The notes beneath the pieces are model-generated. The model saw nothing but the letters and a program-made list of their open reading frames with translations, searched no databases and was not told where the DNA came from. From contig NC_012691.1 in the NCBI RefSeq assembly GCF_000023065.1, forward strand, positions 2,772,501 through 2,836,500: DNA of 64,000 bases, written 5' to 3'. Shown here one piece after another: positions 47,097 through 58,051 of this stretch. A program made the translations under genes and the position numbers. The stretch's first letter is position 1. Each line of letters starts with the position of its first letter. The stretch is from Tolumonas auensis DSM 9187 (GTDB taxonomy: Bacteria; Pseudomonadota; Gammaproteobacteria; Enterobacterales; Aeromonadaceae).

Positions 47097-47987
47097 TTAA
47101 CGAGAAATCTCTACTTTTGCCAGTTTTTCGTAATAGCGGGCCAGTGCACTGTGGTCACATTCACCCATGCCATCAGTTTTCAGCGCCTGCATCATTTCCA
47201 TTACCGCAGCAGTCAATGGCAGTGATGCGCCAACACCGTGCGAGGTATCCAGCGCATTCGCCAGATCCTTGATGTGCAGATCGATACGGAAACCCGGCTT
47301 GAAATTACGATCCATGATCATCGGCGCTTTCGCTTCCATCACGGTGCTGCCAGCCAGACCACCACGGATCGCCTGGAATACCAGCTCAGGGTTCACGCCG
47401 GCTTTGGTCGCCAGAGACAGTGCTTCTGACATCGCAGCGATGTTCAGTGCCACAATCACCTGGTTGGCCAGTTTAGTGACGTTACCGGCACCGATATCCC
47501 CGGTATGAACCACAGAGCCAGCCATCGCTTTCAGCACGTTGTAACAACGATCAAAGACACCGATGTCGCCACCCACCATCACCGACAAAGTACCGTCGAT
47601 CGCTTTTGGCTCACCACCACTCACTGGTGCATCCAGCATCGCGATGCCTTTTTTCGCCAGTTCAACGGCGATTTCACGGCTGGCCAGTGGAGCGATAGAG
47701 CTCATATCGATCACGATAGTGTCTTTCTTAACACCTTCAATGACACCGTTAGGACCAAGAATAACCGCCTTCACATGCGGAGAATTCGGCAGCATGGTGA
47801 TAACCACATCCACCTGCTCAGCAACTTCTTTTGGTGATTTGGCTGACGTAGCGCCTGCCAAAACCAGTTCACCAACTGCTACCTGATTCAGATCAGAAAC
47901 TACCAATGAATAACCGGCTTTCAGCAGGTTTTTGCTCATTGGTTTGCCCATAATTCCCAGACCAATAAAACCGATTTTCAGACTCAT
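47097..47987 (-). CDS. garR: Tartronate semialdehyde reductase GarR
   Basis: NAD(P)H-dependent 2-hydroxy-3-oxopropionate reductase making D-glycerate. 296 residues. Rossmann motif IGFIGLGIMGKPMSKNL, substrate loop DAPVSGGEPKAIDGTLS, catalytic Lys in TKLANQVIVALNIAAMSEAL. AAGGAAAA precedes the ATG. It lies between garL and garK, matching the order of the reactions. Confidence 0.95.
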   Translation of the reverse strand: MSLKIGFIGLGIMGKPMSKNLLKAGYSLVVSDLNQVAVGELVLAGATSAKSPKEVAEQVDVVITMLPNSPHVKAVILGPNGVIEGVKKDTIVIDMSSIAPLASREIAVELAKKGIAMLDAPVSGGEPKAIDGTLSVMVGGDIGVFDRCYNVLKAMAGSVVHTGDIGAGNVTKLANQVIVALNIAAMSEALSLATKAGVNPELVFQAIRGGLAGSTVMEAKAPMIMDRNFKPGFRIDLHIKDLANALDTSHGVGASLPLTAAVMEMMQALKTDGMGECDHSALARYYEKLAKVEISR

Positions 47988-48074
47988 GTTCTTTTCCTTC
48001 TTTATGTTCCAGCGGTGTTTTCCATCGTTCAGCCAGACAAGGGATCTTTCCCAGTCTGGGTAAACGGCGAATCA

Positions 48075-48845
48075 TCATTTCTTGAATTTGTCGCATAACG
48101 CCTGAGTGGCACCACGGAAGACCCCGAGATCACTGCCAACAGCAACAACTGTTGCACCCCATTCGATATAACGACGGGCATCAGCTTCGTTAGGCGCCAA
48201 AATGCCGCAGGCCTTGCCGTGCACTTTCGCGCGGTCGAAGACATATTTGATGGCTTTTTGCACTTCAGGGTGATTTGGCTGGCCGATATAACCCATGCCG
48301 GCAGACAAGTCGCCCGGGCCGATAAAGAGGCAATCCACACCCTCGACCGCGGCGATTTCATCGATGTTATCGACCGATTTCTGCGTTTCGATCTGCACAA
48401 TGACGGAGATGTTGTCATTGATGGTGGCGAAGTAATCCGGCAGTGTGCCGTAAGCATTGTTACGGTGAGCAACAGACACACCGCGGATACCTGCTGGCGG
48501 ATAACGGGTCGATGCCACCGCCTGTTTTGCATCTTCTGCCGATTCAATAAATGGGATCAGCAGGTTATAAAAACCGATATCCAGTAAGCGTTTGATAGTG
48601 ACCGGTTCGTTAACCGGAGGGCGCACAACCGGCGCACTGACGCTGTCTTTCAGCGCCATCAGCTGAGGGATGAAGGTGGTGATGTCATTTGGCGCATGTT
48701 CACCATCCAGCAGAATCCAGTCAAAACCAGCCAGACCTAAAACTTCGGTAGTGATAGGGCTTGCCAGTGCAGACCAGCACCCAATCTGTACTGATTTACT
48801 CTGAATGCTGCGACGAAACTGATTGGGTAAATACTTAGTGTTCAT
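48075..48845 (-). CDS. garL: 5-keto-4-deoxy-D-glucarate aldolase GarL
   Basis: Class II, metal-dependent HpcH/HpaI-family aldolase that splits 5-keto-4-deoxyglucarate into pyruvate and tartronate semialdehyde. From the ATG at 48845, with AAGGAAG before it, the protein is 256 residues, the E. coli length; an upstream in-frame start is rejected. Motifs: [32 protein letters not shown] (metal-site Glu) and [14 protein letters not shown] (metal-site Asp). Confidence 0.95.
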   Translation of the reverse strand: MNTKYLPNQFRRSIQSKSVQIGCWSALASPITTEVLGLAGFDWILLDGEHAPNDITTFIPQLMALKDSVSAPVVRPPVNEPVTIKRLLDIGFYNLLIPFIESAEDAKQAVASTRYPPAGIRGVSVAHRNNAYGTLPDYFATINDNISVIVQIETQKSVDNIDEIAAVEGVDCLFIGPGDLSAGMGYIGQPNHPEVQKAIKYVFDRAKVHGKACGILAPNEADARRYIEWGATVVAVGSDLGVFRGATQALCDKFKK

Positions 48846-48896
48846 ACTACTTCCTTTCTGAATACGGGCCGGGAACGGATCCCGGCCATAAGGCAA

Positions 48897-50234
48897 TTAA
48901 CGAACCATGCAAGGACGTTTGTTATCGAAGGTCCAGCCAGGGATCAGATACTGCATACCGGCAGCATCGTTACGGGCGTTCAGATCCATACTCTTGTACA
49001 GTTCATGTGCTTTCAGCACCTGGTCCATATCGATATCGACACCCAGACCTGGTTTCTCAGGCACTTTCACCATGCCGCCTTTGATTTCCAGCGGTTGCTG
49101 GGTCAGACGGTCAATGCCTTCCTGCCAGATCCAGTGGGTATCAATGGCAGTAATTTTGCCCGGCGCCGCTGCTGCCACCTGGGTAAACATCGCCAGAGAG
49201 ATGTCGAAATGGTTGTTAGAGTGTGAACCCCAGGTTAAGCCCCACTCGTGGCACATCTGCGCCACACGAACAGAACCCTGCATAGTCCAGAAATGTGGAT
49301 CAGCCAGCGGGATGTCGACAGAGTTCAGTTGTACTGAATGACCCATCTGACGCCAGTCGGTGGCAATCATGTTGGTTGCAGTTGGCAGACCAGTCGCACG
49401 GCGGAATTCAGCCATGACTTCACGGCCGGAGAAGCCTTGCTCTGCACCGCAAGGGTCTTCCGCATAAGCCAGCACACCTTTCAGGTCTTTACCGATTTCA
49501 ATCGCCTCAGCCAGTGACCAGGCACCGTTAGGGTCCAGTGTCACACGTGCTTCAGGGAAGCGTTTAGCCAGCGCTTTGATGGCTTCCGCTTCTTCAACAC
49601 CGCGCAGTACACCACCCTTCAGTTTGAAATCGTTGAAACCGTATTTTTCATAAGCTGCTTCCGCCAGACGAACTACCCCTTCCGGCGTCATGGCTTCCTC
49701 ATGACGCACGCGATACCAGTCGCAGGATGCATCCGGATTGCTCAGGTATGGCAGATCGGTTTTGTTACGGTCACCGACGAAGAACAGATAACCCAGCATT
49801 TCTACCGCATCACGTTGCTGACCATCGCCCAGCAGCGCACAAATCGGTACATTCAGGAACTGACCCAGCAGGTCCAGCATTGCTGATTCCACCGCAGTCA
49901 CGGCATGGATCGCAGTACGCAGATCGAACGTCTGCAAGCCACGGCCACCAGAGTCACGTTCCGCAAACTCTTTGTGCATGCGGGTCATGATGTTTTTGTA
50001 TTCACCCAGTGATTTACCAATGATCAGTGCTTTGGCATCTTCCAGTGTCTGACGAATTTTTTCGCCACCCGGCACTTCACCCAGACCGGTGTTACCCGCG
50101 CTGTCTTTCATGATCACAATGTTGCGGGTGAAGAATGGCGCATGCGCACCACTCAGGTTCATCAGCATACAGTCATGACCAGCAACCGGGATAACCTGCA
50201 TTTCGGTAACAACAGGGGCTTTAGAAACACTCAT
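48897..50234 (-). CDS. gudD: Glucarate dehydratase GudD
   Basis: Enolase-superfamily enzyme that dehydrates D-glucarate (and L-idarate) to 5-keto-4-deoxy-D-glucarate. 445 residues (E. coli 446). Catalytic residues by analogy with E. coli: Lys in FKLKGG (about 206), metal ligands Asp in LDPNGAW (234), Glu in YAEDPCG (259) and Asn in [10 protein letters not shown] (288), and the Asp/His dyad in LADPHFW and [10 protein letters not shown]. It is distinguished from the neighbouring paralogue by [11 protein letters not shown] and [12 protein letters not shown], which match known GudD. Confidence 0.95.
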   Translation of the reverse strand: MSVSKAPVVTEMQVIPVAGHDCMLMNLSGAHAPFFTRNIVIMKDSAGNTGLGEVPGGEKIRQTLEDAKALIIGKSLGEYKNIMTRMHKEFAERDSGGRGLQTFDLRTAIHAVTAVESAMLDLLGQFLNVPICALLGDGQQRDAVEMLGYLFFVGDRNKTDLPYLSNPDASCDWYRVRHEEAMTPEGVVRLAEAAYEKYGFNDFKLKGGVLRGVEEAEAIKALAKRFPEARVTLDPNGAWSLAEAIEIGKDLKGVLAYAEDPCGAEQGFSGREVMAEFRRATGLPTATNMIATDWRQMGHSVQLNSVDIPLADPHFWTMQGSVRVAQMCHEWGLTWGSHSNNHFDISLAMFTQVAAAAPGKITAIDTHWIWQEGIDRLTQQPLEIKGGMVKVPEKPGLGVDIDMDQVLKAHELYKSMDLNARNDAAGMQYLIPGWTFDNKRPCMVR

Positions 50235-50287
50235 TATTAATACTCCATCCAGAAGGCGCTCTCACAGAGAGCGCTAAATCAAATTGA

Positions 50288-51622
50288 TTAACGAATCATG
50301 CAAGGACGTTTGCGATCAAACTTCCAGCCAGGGATCAGATACTGCATTGCCATCGCATCATTACGGGCACCGGTAGGCAGCTTTTTATGCAGCTCATGGG
50401 CCTTCATTACCTGATCCATATCCAGTTCAACACCTAAACCAGGTTTGTCAGGCACAGCGATCTTACCGTTGACGATCTGCAGTGGTTCTTTGGTCAGATG
50501 CTGACCTTCCTGCCAGATCCAGTGGGTATCAATCGCCGTAGGATTACCCGGTGCAGCAGCGCCAACCTGAGTGAACATCGCCAGTGAAATGTCGAAGTGG
50601 TTGTTAGAATGACAACCCCAGGTCAGACCCCAGTCGTTACACAGTTGTGCAACCCGAACTGCACCGGTCAGTGTCCAGAAATGCGGATCCGCCAACGGAA
50701 TGTCGATCGCATTCAGCATCACGGTGTGCGCCATTTCACGCCAGTTGGTCGCAATCATGTTGGTTGCAACCGGCAGACCGGTCGCACGGCGGAACTCAGC
50801 CATAATCTCGCGACCAGAGAAGCCCTGTTCCGCCCCGCAAGGATCTTCCGCATAAGCCAGAATACCGTGCATGTTTTTACACAGGCGGATGGCTTCATCC
50901 AGTGACCAGGCACCGTTAGGATCAACCGTGATCCGCGCATCCGGGAAACGTTTTGCCAGTGCTGTTACCGTTTCAATTTCTGTCTCGCCAGCCAGTACGC
51001 CGCCTTTCAGTTTGAAATCTTTAAAGCCATAACGATCTTTGGCGGCAGCAGCCAGTTCGACGACTGCATCCGTGCTCATCGCTTTTTCATGACGCAGGCG
51101 ATACCAGTCATGCTTACCGGTTTCCGGTGTCTGATATGGCAAATCAGTTGCTTCACGATCACCGATATAGAACAGATAGCCTAATACGGTTACTTCATCA
51201 CGTTGCTTGCCCGGACCTAATAACTCACAGACCGGTACATTCAGGAATTTACCCATCAGGTCTAATAATGCAGCTTCTAAAGCAGCCACCGCATTAACAC
51301 GTAATTCAAATGTCCAGGCACCTTTACCAAAGGTTTCAAAATCGGAACTTAAATTACCCTGATGCATCTGACTGACAATTTTATTTAAAATTGAAATCTG
51401 TTTTCCATGAACATGCGGAATAGCATCAGTCAGTGTTTTATAAATTACTTCACCACCCGGGGCTTCACCAACGCCGGTATTTCCGGCGTTGTCTTTCAGA
51501 ATAACAATATTACGAGTGAAATAAGTTCCGTGTGCGCCACCGATATTCATTAACATACTGTCATGACCGGCGACCGGAATAACCTGCATCGAAGTAATGA
51601 CTGGTGTACTTTGAGAATTCAT
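50288..51622 (-). CDS. gudX: Glucarate dehydratase-related protein GudX
   Basis: Paralogue of GudD, 444 residues, encoded between the permease and GudD as in E. coli gudP-gudX-gudD. It matches known GudX words such as [24 protein letters not shown] and HWIWQEG. The Lys (FKLKGG), Asp (VDPNGAW), Glu (YAEDPCG), Asn (ATNM) and Asp/His positions used by GudD are all kept, while TDWR becomes TNWR and GSHS becomes GCHS, and the loop before TFELR differs. GudX in E. coli is reported with little glucarate activity, so the true substrate is open. Confidence 0.92.
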   Translation of the reverse strand: MNSQSTPVITSMQVIPVAGHDSMLMNIGGAHGTYFTRNIVILKDNAGNTGVGEAPGGEVIYKTLTDAIPHVHGKQISILNKIVSQMHQGNLSSDFETFGKGAWTFELRVNAVAALEAALLDLMGKFLNVPVCELLGPGKQRDEVTVLGYLFYIGDREATDLPYQTPETGKHDWYRLRHEKAMSTDAVVELAAAAKDRYGFKDFKLKGGVLAGETEIETVTALAKRFPDARITVDPNGAWSLDEAIRLCKNMHGILAYAEDPCGAEQGFSGREIMAEFRRATGLPVATNMIATNWREMAHTVMLNAIDIPLADPHFWTLTGAVRVAQLCNDWGLTWGCHSNNHFDISLAMFTQVGAAAPGNPTAIDTHWIWQEGQHLTKEPLQIVNGKIAVPDKPGLGVELDMDQVMKAHELHKKLPTGARNDAMAMQYLIPGWKFDRKRPCMIR

Positions 51623-51653
51623 TATTAATTCCTTTTATAACTTTATTGGCGAA

Positions 51654-52994
51654 TTAATATTTCAGTTCAATACGTTTGATGGTGCCGACGATGAATATGA
51701 AACTCACGATTGCCAGCAATGCATGCATACCGACGTAAACCAATGCACCATTGAATGAGCCGGTTGCGCTGATTATGTAGCCAATCGCAATCGGAGTCAC
51801 AATACCGGAGATGTTACCGAACATATTGAACAGACCACCGCTCAGACCACTGATCTCTTTCGGTGCTGTGTCTGCCATTACCGCCCAGCCCAGTGCGCCA
51901 ACACCTTTACCGAAGAACGCTGCAGCCATAATTGCAATGACCATGAACTCAGAATCAACGTAGTTACAAATTACCATCGACATGGAGAGCATCATCCCTA
52001 ATACGATGGGTGTTTTACGGGCAATCGTCAGGCTGTAACCACGACGCAGCATGTGGTCAGAGATAATGCCGCCCAGCACACCACCGGTGAACCCACAGAT
52101 AGCCGGAATTGATGCAATGAAACCGGCTTTCAGAATCGACATACCACGTTCCTGAACCAGATAGACCGGGAACCAGGTAATAAAGAAGTAAGTCAAAGCG
52201 TTGATACAGTACTGACCTAAATAAACACCTACCATCATGCGGGATTGCAGTAATTGTTTAATCGCATCCCATTTTGATATTGTCATCGCAGCTTTCTTCG
52301 CGGGCTGATCCATATTGGTCAGCGCACCGCCCTGCTCGATATATTCCAGCTCTGCACGGTTCATGCTTGGATGGTCTGTTGGATTTTTAATTACTTTCAA
52401 CCACACAAAGCTCAGCAGAATACCTAAACCACCCATGAAGAAGAACACATGGGACCAACCCACAGCGTGCGTTAACCACCCCATGATTGGTGCGAAAATA
52501 ACAGTCGCGAAATACTGCGCGGAGTTAAAGATTGATACTGCTGTACCACGTTCCTGCGCCGGGAACCAGGCGGCCACAATACGGCTGTTACCAGGGAATG
52601 AAGGTGATTCACACAGGCCAACCATAAAACGCAAAATAAATAACCCGATAACTGCATTGGAAATACTACCCAATGAACCAACGAAGCCTTGCAATAAGGT
52701 AAATATAGACCAGGTCAAAATACTGACGAAATAAACCCGTTTTGAACCAAACTTATCCAGCAACCAGCCACCCGGAATTTGTCCGATTACGTAGGCCCAT
52801 GAGAATGCGGAAAACACATATCCCATGCCAACTGAATCGAGTCCCAGATCTTTAGTCATGGATGCACCGGCAATAGATAAGGTTGCCCGGTCCCCATAGT
52901 TAAATGCTGTGACGATAAACAGCATTACTACAATCCAATAGCGAACGTTGGTGCGTTTCCCCGCCTCCAGCGTCATTGTATTCACTGATTCCAT
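51654..52994 (-). CDS. gudP: D-glucarate/galactarate MFS permease GudP
   Basis: Major facilitator superfamily anion:cation symporter for hexarates, 446 residues with twelve hydrophobic segments. MFS motif GGWLLDKFGSKRVYF follows TM2, and family words NYGDRATLSIAG and FPAQERGTAVSIFNSAQYFA are present. First gene of the leftward aldarate operon; gudX starts 31 bases after it. GGGAG seven bases before the ATG. GarP is the alternative name in relatives; position beside gudX favours GudP. Confidence 0.93.
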   Translation of the reverse strand: MESVNTMTLEAGKRTNVRYWIVVMLFIVTAFNYGDRATLSIAGASMTKDLGLDSVGMGYVFSAFSWAYVIGQIPGGWLLDKFGSKRVYFVSILTWSIFTLLQGFVGSLGSISNAVIGLFILRFMVGLCESPSFPGNSRIVAAWFPAQERGTAVSIFNSAQYFATVIFAPIMGWLTHAVGWSHVFFFMGGLGILLSFVWLKVIKNPTDHPSMNRAELEYIEQGGALTNMDQPAKKAAMTISKWDAIKQLLQSRMMVGVYLGQYCINALTYFFITWFPVYLVQERGMSILKAGFIASIPAICGFTGGVLGGIISDHMLRRGYSLTIARKTPIVLGMMLSMSMVICNYVDSEFMVIAIMAAAFFGKGVGALGWAVMADTAPKEISGLSGGLFNMFGNISGIVTPIAIGYIISATGSFNGALVYVGMHALLAIVSFIFIVGTIKRIELKY

Positions 52995-53558
52995 TGCATT
53001 CTCCCGGTTTATAGCTTCAGGCTATAAAAAATATGTGAGTGACTTAATAAGTAGCTCTGCATACAAAGTTATTGAACACTACCACTTGGTTTCTAATTGC
53101 CGGGAGACACACGGCGTCACTACAGCAAGCAAAACCAAAACGTCCAACTCGAAGCAAAGTATAAAGAGGTAGGATGGCGGGTTCATCGTGCAAAACCACA
53201 AGGATGATGCACGGGATGCGCAATATACTTGGCATCGGCACAAATATTTAGCGAGCGGATCACAAAAACCAGGATTTTGGGATGGATATAGCAAACCAGG
53301 ATTTACATGAATTTTTACTTTAAAACAGAACAGGACTTTCATCACAGTTCTATTAATCCAACCTTGACGTTTTTGTGAAAAATAAACCGTTAAGTCTAAT
53401 TTGTGGTTAATATCACAAAGCATATGTCATATGACTAAAAATAAAGTCCGGATGGTCTGATTTATTGTCCTTATTAACAATGCACCGTTTAGCCGAATGG
53501 TGATATTTTCAATTTGGTTTAAATTCCCAATTAACAATTTAATAACAAGGCAATAATC
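52995..53558. promoter_or_regulatory. Divergent control region gudP / garD
   Basis: A 564-base gap serving two divergent aldarate units. It contains a near-perfect CRP site at 53402-53417 and a palindrome GTCATATGAC at 53426-53435, beside it. CdaR sites are expected here by analogy but their sequence is not well enough defined to mark. No gene or RNA element was seen. Confidence 0.6.
53402..53417. promoter_or_regulatory. CRP site upstream of garD
   Basis: TGTGG-TTAATA-TCACA matches the TGTGA-N6-TCACA consensus at nine of ten positions. It is centred about 150 bases before the garD start. Confidence 0.75.
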
Positions 53559-55124
53559 ATGTCTGCAGCAGATGAACGAAAGAATCAACCGCACTATATA
53601 AAGGTCCATCCGAACGATAACGTTGCTATTGTGGTAAACAGCAATGGTCTTCCTGAAGGCAGTCGTTTCCCGTGCGGGCTGACACTCACCGAATTCGTAC
53701 CGAAAGGTCACAAGGTCGCCCTACAGGCAATTGCACAGGGTGATGCCATCATCCGTTATGGTGAAGTGATCGGTTATGCCAATCAGGACATCAAACAAGG
53801 TGGCTGGATCAGCGAGCATCAGGTTGATTTACCCAAAGCACCCGCCTTAGAAACCCTGCCACTGGCCACCAAAGTACCGGAACCATTACCAACGCTGGAA
53901 GGTTACACCTTTCAGGGCTATCGCAATGCCGATGGCAGTGTGGGAACAAAAAACCTGTTAGCCATCACCACCAGCGTACAGTGTGTGGCAGGTGTGGTTG
54001 ATTTTGTCACCCGGTTGATTGAACGCGATCTGCTGCCGAAATACCCGAATGTCGATGGTGTCGTGGGCCTGAATCATCTGTACGGTTGTGGTGTGGCGAT
54101 TAATGCGCCCGCTGCGGTGGTGCCAATCCGCACTCTGCACAACCTGACGCAAAACCCGAACTTTGGTGGTGAAGTGCTGGTTGTCGGTCTGGGCTGTGAA
54201 AAATTACAGCCGGAACGTCTGCTGGCTGGCAGCGACGAGCTGCAACAAATCAACGTCGATAAAAGTCAGATCATCATGCTGCAGGATGAAGTGCATGTCG
54301 GCTTTAAAGCCATGGTGGATGATATTCTGCAGCAGGCTGATAAGTTATTGCAGCGACTGAATCAGCGGCAGCGTGAAACTTGTCCGGTATCCGATCTGGT
54401 CGTGGGTATGCAATGCGGCGGCAGTGATGCCTTCTCCGGTGTGACTGCCAATCCGGCGGTAGGTTATGCCTCTGATCTGCTGGTTCGTTGCGGTGCTACC
54501 GTGATGTTCTCTGAAGTGACCGAAGTCCGTGATGCCATTCATCTGCTGACACCCCGTGCCGCCAATGAGGAAGTGGGCAAAGCCTTACTGCGTGAAATGG
54601 CCTGGTATGACAATTATCTGGATACCGGTAAAACCGACCGCAGCGCCAATCCTTCCCCCGGTAACAAAAAGGGTGGCTTAGCCAACGTCGTGGAAAAAGC
54701 GCTCGGCTCGATTGCCAAATCAGGAACCAGTGCCATTGTGGAAGTGCTGTCACCGGGGCAACGACCAACCAGGAAAGGGCTGATCTTTGCCGCAACACCG
54801 GCGAGTGATTTTGTCTGCGGCACGCAGCAGATGGCTTCCGGCATCACCTTGCAGGTATTTACCACCGGCCGTGGTACGCCTTACGGTCTGGCCGCGGTGC
54901 CGGTGATCAAAATGTCAACGCACACATCACTCGCTGATCGCTGGCATGATCTGATTGATATCGATGCCGGCCGTATCGCCTCCGGTGAAGCCAGCATTGA
55001 AGATATAGGCTGGGAGCTGTTCCACTTCATGCTGGATGTCGCCAGTGGCAAGAAGAAACCATGGTCTGATCAATGGGGTCTGTTCAACGCTCTGTCGGTG
55101 TTTAACCCAGCGCCTGTGACCTGA
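53559..55124 (+). CDS. garD: D-galactarate dehydratase GarD
   Basis: UxaA-family iron-dependent dehydratase that converts galactarate to 5-keto-4-deoxy-D-glucarate, joining the GudD route at the same product. 521 residues (E. coli 523). The N-terminal SAF domain (about 15-90) contains NDNVAIVV and QDIKQGGWI; the large domain has [31 protein letters not shown] and [19 protein letters not shown]. Divergent from gudP. Its stop is directly next to the end of the convergent ampD, and its terminator lies within ampD. Confidence 0.95.
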   Translation: MSAADERKNQPHYIKVHPNDNVAIVVNSNGLPEGSRFPCGLTLTEFVPKGHKVALQAIAQGDAIIRYGEVIGYANQDIKQGGWISEHQVDLPKAPALETLPLATKVPEPLPTLEGYTFQGYRNADGSVGTKNLLAITTSVQCVAGVVDFVTRLIERDLLPKYPNVDGVVGLNHLYGCGVAINAPAAVVPIRTLHNLTQNPNFGGEVLVVGLGCEKLQPERLLAGSDELQQINVDKSQIIMLQDEVHVGFKAMVDDILQQADKLLQRLNQRQRETCPVSDLVVGMQCGGSDAFSGVTANPAVGYASDLLVRCGATVMFSEVTEVRDAIHLLTPRAANEEVGKALLREMAWYDNYLDTGKTDRSANPSPGNKKGGLANVVEKALGSIAKSGTSAIVEVLSPGQRPTRKGLIFAATPASDFVCGTQQMASGITLQVFTTGRGTPYGLAAVPVIKMSTHTSLADRWHDLIDIDAGRIASGEASIEDIGWELFHFMLDVASGKKKPWSDQWGLFNALSVFNPAPVT

Positions 55125-55685
55125 TCAGGCTAACAACTGACGAAACCGATCCCAGCTAAATGACGCACCGGGATCGGTTTTTCTTCCCGGTGCTATATCG
55201 GAATGTCCGGCGATTCGTTCAGCGGTAACCGCCGGATACGTCTGCTGAATCGCTTGTGTTACCGCCGCCAGTTGCTGATATTGTTCTTCGCTATAGCCAC
55301 CATCATCCGTACCTTCCAGCTCAATGCCGATCGCAAAATCATTACAATTTTCACGGCCATTAAATTGCGACCGCCCGGCATGCCAGGCGCGATCCAGAAA
55401 ACTGACATACTGCACCACTTCCCCATCCCGGCGGATCAGACAATGCGCCGACACTTCCAGATGCGCAATTTCGACAAAGTACGGATGTGCCTGCGGATCC
55501 AGTTTTCCGGTAAACAATTCATCAATATGCGGCCCACCGAATTGCCCCGGCGGCAAGCTGATGCCATGTACCACCAGCAACGAAACAGGCTCCCCTTGCG
55601 GGCGCTGATTAAAAAACGGTGAAGGACAATGCCGGGCCTCAGTTAGCCAGCCTTGTTCATTAATCGACCACTCTTTATACAACAT
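55125..55685 (-). CDS. ampD: 1,6-anhydro-N-acetylmuramyl-L-alanine amidase AmpD
   Basis: Cytoplasmic zinc amidase that removes the stem peptide from anhydromuropeptides during cell-wall recycling; in relatives its loss derepresses AmpC-type beta-lactamase. Zinc ligands by analogy: His in LVVHGIS, His in RIAGHSDIAPGRKTDPG and the Asp of the same motif; catalytic Glu in IGIELEGTD. ATG at 55685 gives 186 residues and the family N-terminus (MLYKEW); the upstream extension to 55715 is rejected. Divergent from nadC and convergent with garD. Confidence 0.94.
   Translation of the reverse strand: MLYKEWSINEQGWLTEARHCPSPFFNQRPQGEPVSLLVVHGISLPPGQFGGPHIDELFTGKLDPQAHPYFVEIAHLEVSAHCLIRRDGEVVQYVSFLDRAWHAGRSQFNGRENCNDFAIGIELEGTDDGGYSEEQYQQLAAVTQAIQQTYPAVTAERIAGHSDIAPGRKTDPGASFSWDRFRQLLA
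55143..55180 (+). terminator. garD terminator embedded in the ampD coding end
   Basis: Eleven-base perfect stem AAACCGATCCC/GGGATCGGTTT with a 16-base loop and a run of five Ts (55178-55182), lying inside the last codons of the convergent ampD gene. Confidence 0.7.
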
Positions 55686-55709
55686 ACCTGTTTCCCTCTC
55701 TGTTTTTAG

Positions 55710-56633
<924 letters not shown>

Positions 56634-56641
56634 GTAAAAAA

Positions 56642-56670
56642 AAGCCGTCTTTTCAGATGAAAGACGGCTT
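56642..56670. terminator. Bidirectional terminator nadC / yidA
   Basis: Eleven-base perfect stem AAGCCGTCTTT/AAAGACGGCTT with a seven-base loop. A long T-run follows on the minus strand (serving yidA); on the plus strand the stem itself ends in TT. Confidence 0.85.
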
Positions 56671-56692
56671 AATCTCTGTTTTATCAGCAAAA

Positions 56693-57499
56693 TCAGGCGA
56701 GAATAAACTTCTCAATCACATGCGCCACACCATCTTCTTCGTTGGAGTGAGTGACATAATCCGCAATGGCTTTGATATCATCAAACGCATTACCCATCGC
56801 AACAGACAAGCCCGCATATTCCAGCATGTGAGCATCATTACCGGCATCACCCACGCAGATCACTTCTTCCGCCTTAATGCCCAGATAATCAGCCAGCATG
56901 GATACACCATTTCCCTTGTTACTGTTTTTATTCAGAATTTCCAGGAAAAACGGTGCACTGCGCACTACCGTAAAACGGTCGTAATAATCCACCGGAAGCT
57001 GCTCAACACCCGGTGACAGAATTTCCGGCTCATCGACCAGCATGACTTTTATGATCTGATGATCTTCCGCCAGCTCATTAAAATCGATCAGTGTCAGCGG
57101 AATGCCATTGATATCGCGCTCATGCACCGTGTAATGACTTAATTTTGGTGAAATCAGACCCAGCTCAGTAGAAAACGCATGGGTATTAACACCAATCTGC
57201 TGACTCACCGCATACACATCATGCAGATCTTTGCCGCTAATCAGCTGGCTGCAAATATTTTCCCGGGTACCTACGTTTTTAATCAACGCGCCGTTATAAC
57301 TCAGTGCATAATCATCATCTGTGGTCAGCCCCAGTTCAGTCAGGTAGCGCTCCAGCCCTTCGATCGGACGACCGGAAGCCAATACTACCTTTACCCCTTT
57401 CTGCCGGGCCTGTTGAATTGCACTCTTGGTGCGTTCAGAAATCGTACCATCGCCACGCAACAGCGTACCGTCCATATCGAGAGCAATCAGCTTATACAT
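56693..57499 (-). CDS. yidA: Cof-type HAD sugar phosphatase YidA
   Basis: Haloacid-dehalogenase-fold phosphatase of subfamily IIB, 268 residues from the ATG at 57499 (E. coli YidA 270). HAD motif I LIALDMDGTLL (nucleophile and acid Asp), motif II VVLASGRP, motif III Lys in NSNKGNGVSMLADYLG and motif IV VGDAGNDAHMLEYAG. YidA acts on small phosphorylated sugars in vitro; physiological substrate unknown. GTG 57508 and ATG 57505 are alternative starts. Confidence 0.88.
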   Translation of the reverse strand: MYKLIALDMDGTLLRGDGTISERTKSAIQQARQKGVKVVLASGRPIEGLERYLTELGLTTDDDYALSYNGALIKNVGTRENICSQLISGKDLHDVYAVSQQIGVNTHAFSTELGLISPKLSHYTVHERDINGIPLTLIDFNELAEDHQIIKVMLVDEPEILSPGVEQLPVDYYDRFTVVRSAPFFLEILNKNSNKGNGVSMLADYLGIKAEEVICVGDAGNDAHMLEYAGLSVAMGNAFDDIKAIADYVTHSNEEDGVAHVIEKFILA

Positions 57500-57791
57500 C
57501 GTCATCACCGGAGTAGTAAAGTTGCACGTATTTTACCGGATAAACCGGTTACATTCAGCGTTTTTAGCGCTAACTTTCCTGAAAGATGAATTAATGAAAT
57601 TAATGCATAACGTTCTGAACCTTGCGTTTGAGTCTGTCATCCCGCCTATCAGAACTATCTGACTCCAACTACTGCAGCAACCAAGACGGAATGGTCAGAA
57701 AAATATCGTTTTGTAATTTTTTCCGCTGATCTGCAGACAAATCCCGCGATTTTATTTAGGATCCGACCCTACCTTCCAATGTTCGGATGAA

Positions 57792-57955
57792 GGTAGCAGG
57801 AGAGGATGGTTCTACATCCACCGAAGAAGTGAATCTTTCAGGTGCCGCAAGGCGAGGACTGCTACTGGACGATACTCTGGAGAGATCCGTTAAATCGGGC
57901 GCCGAAGGAGCAAAACCTGTCAAAGGTTGAAACTCTCAGGCAAAAGGACAGAGGG
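57792..57955 (+). promoter_or_regulatory. Tandem glycine riboswitch
   Basis: Two glycine aptamers in a row. Aptamer 1 is closed by GTAGC/GCTAC (57792-57865) and contains GGAGAG, CCGAAGAAG and CTTTCAGGTGCC with GGACTGCTAC. Aptamer 2 (57874-57955) contains TCTGGAGAG, GGGCGCCGAAGGAGCAAA, ACTCTCAGGCAAAAGGACAGA. The short linker between them is typical. It lies ahead of an amino-acid:sodium symporter, a known target class. Expression platform is described at 58003-58040. Confidence 0.93.
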
Positions 57956-58002
57956 GATGGAATGGCATATCTGGTGATCCTCACCGGGTAGGCGTTCCTG
58001 TC

Positions 58003-58040
58003 TCCTCCTTTCACGAATGAACAGCTTCGTTTCAGGAGGA
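58003..58040 (+). promoter_or_regulatory. Ribosome-site-sequestering hairpin of the riboswitch
   Basis: TCCTCCT at 58003-58009 is complementary to the Shine-Dalgarno AGGAGGA at 58034-58040, with an inner CGAA/TTCG pairing. This would mask translation of the symporter gene. CTGTCT just before it (57999-58004) can instead pair with GGACAG at the end of aptamer 2, a plausible switch; inference from complementarity only. Confidence 0.6.
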
Positions 58041-58051
58041 TATTTAAAACT

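Noticed and set aside
53165-53240. ATCGTGC / GCACGGGAT partial inverted repeat in the gudP-garD gap
   Set aside because: Imperfect, with a long loop and no T-run or matching copy elsewhere in the region.
57535-57549. ACCGGATAAACCGGT inverted repeat upstream of yidA
   Set aside because: Five-base arms only, no known regulator or promoter context; could be chance.
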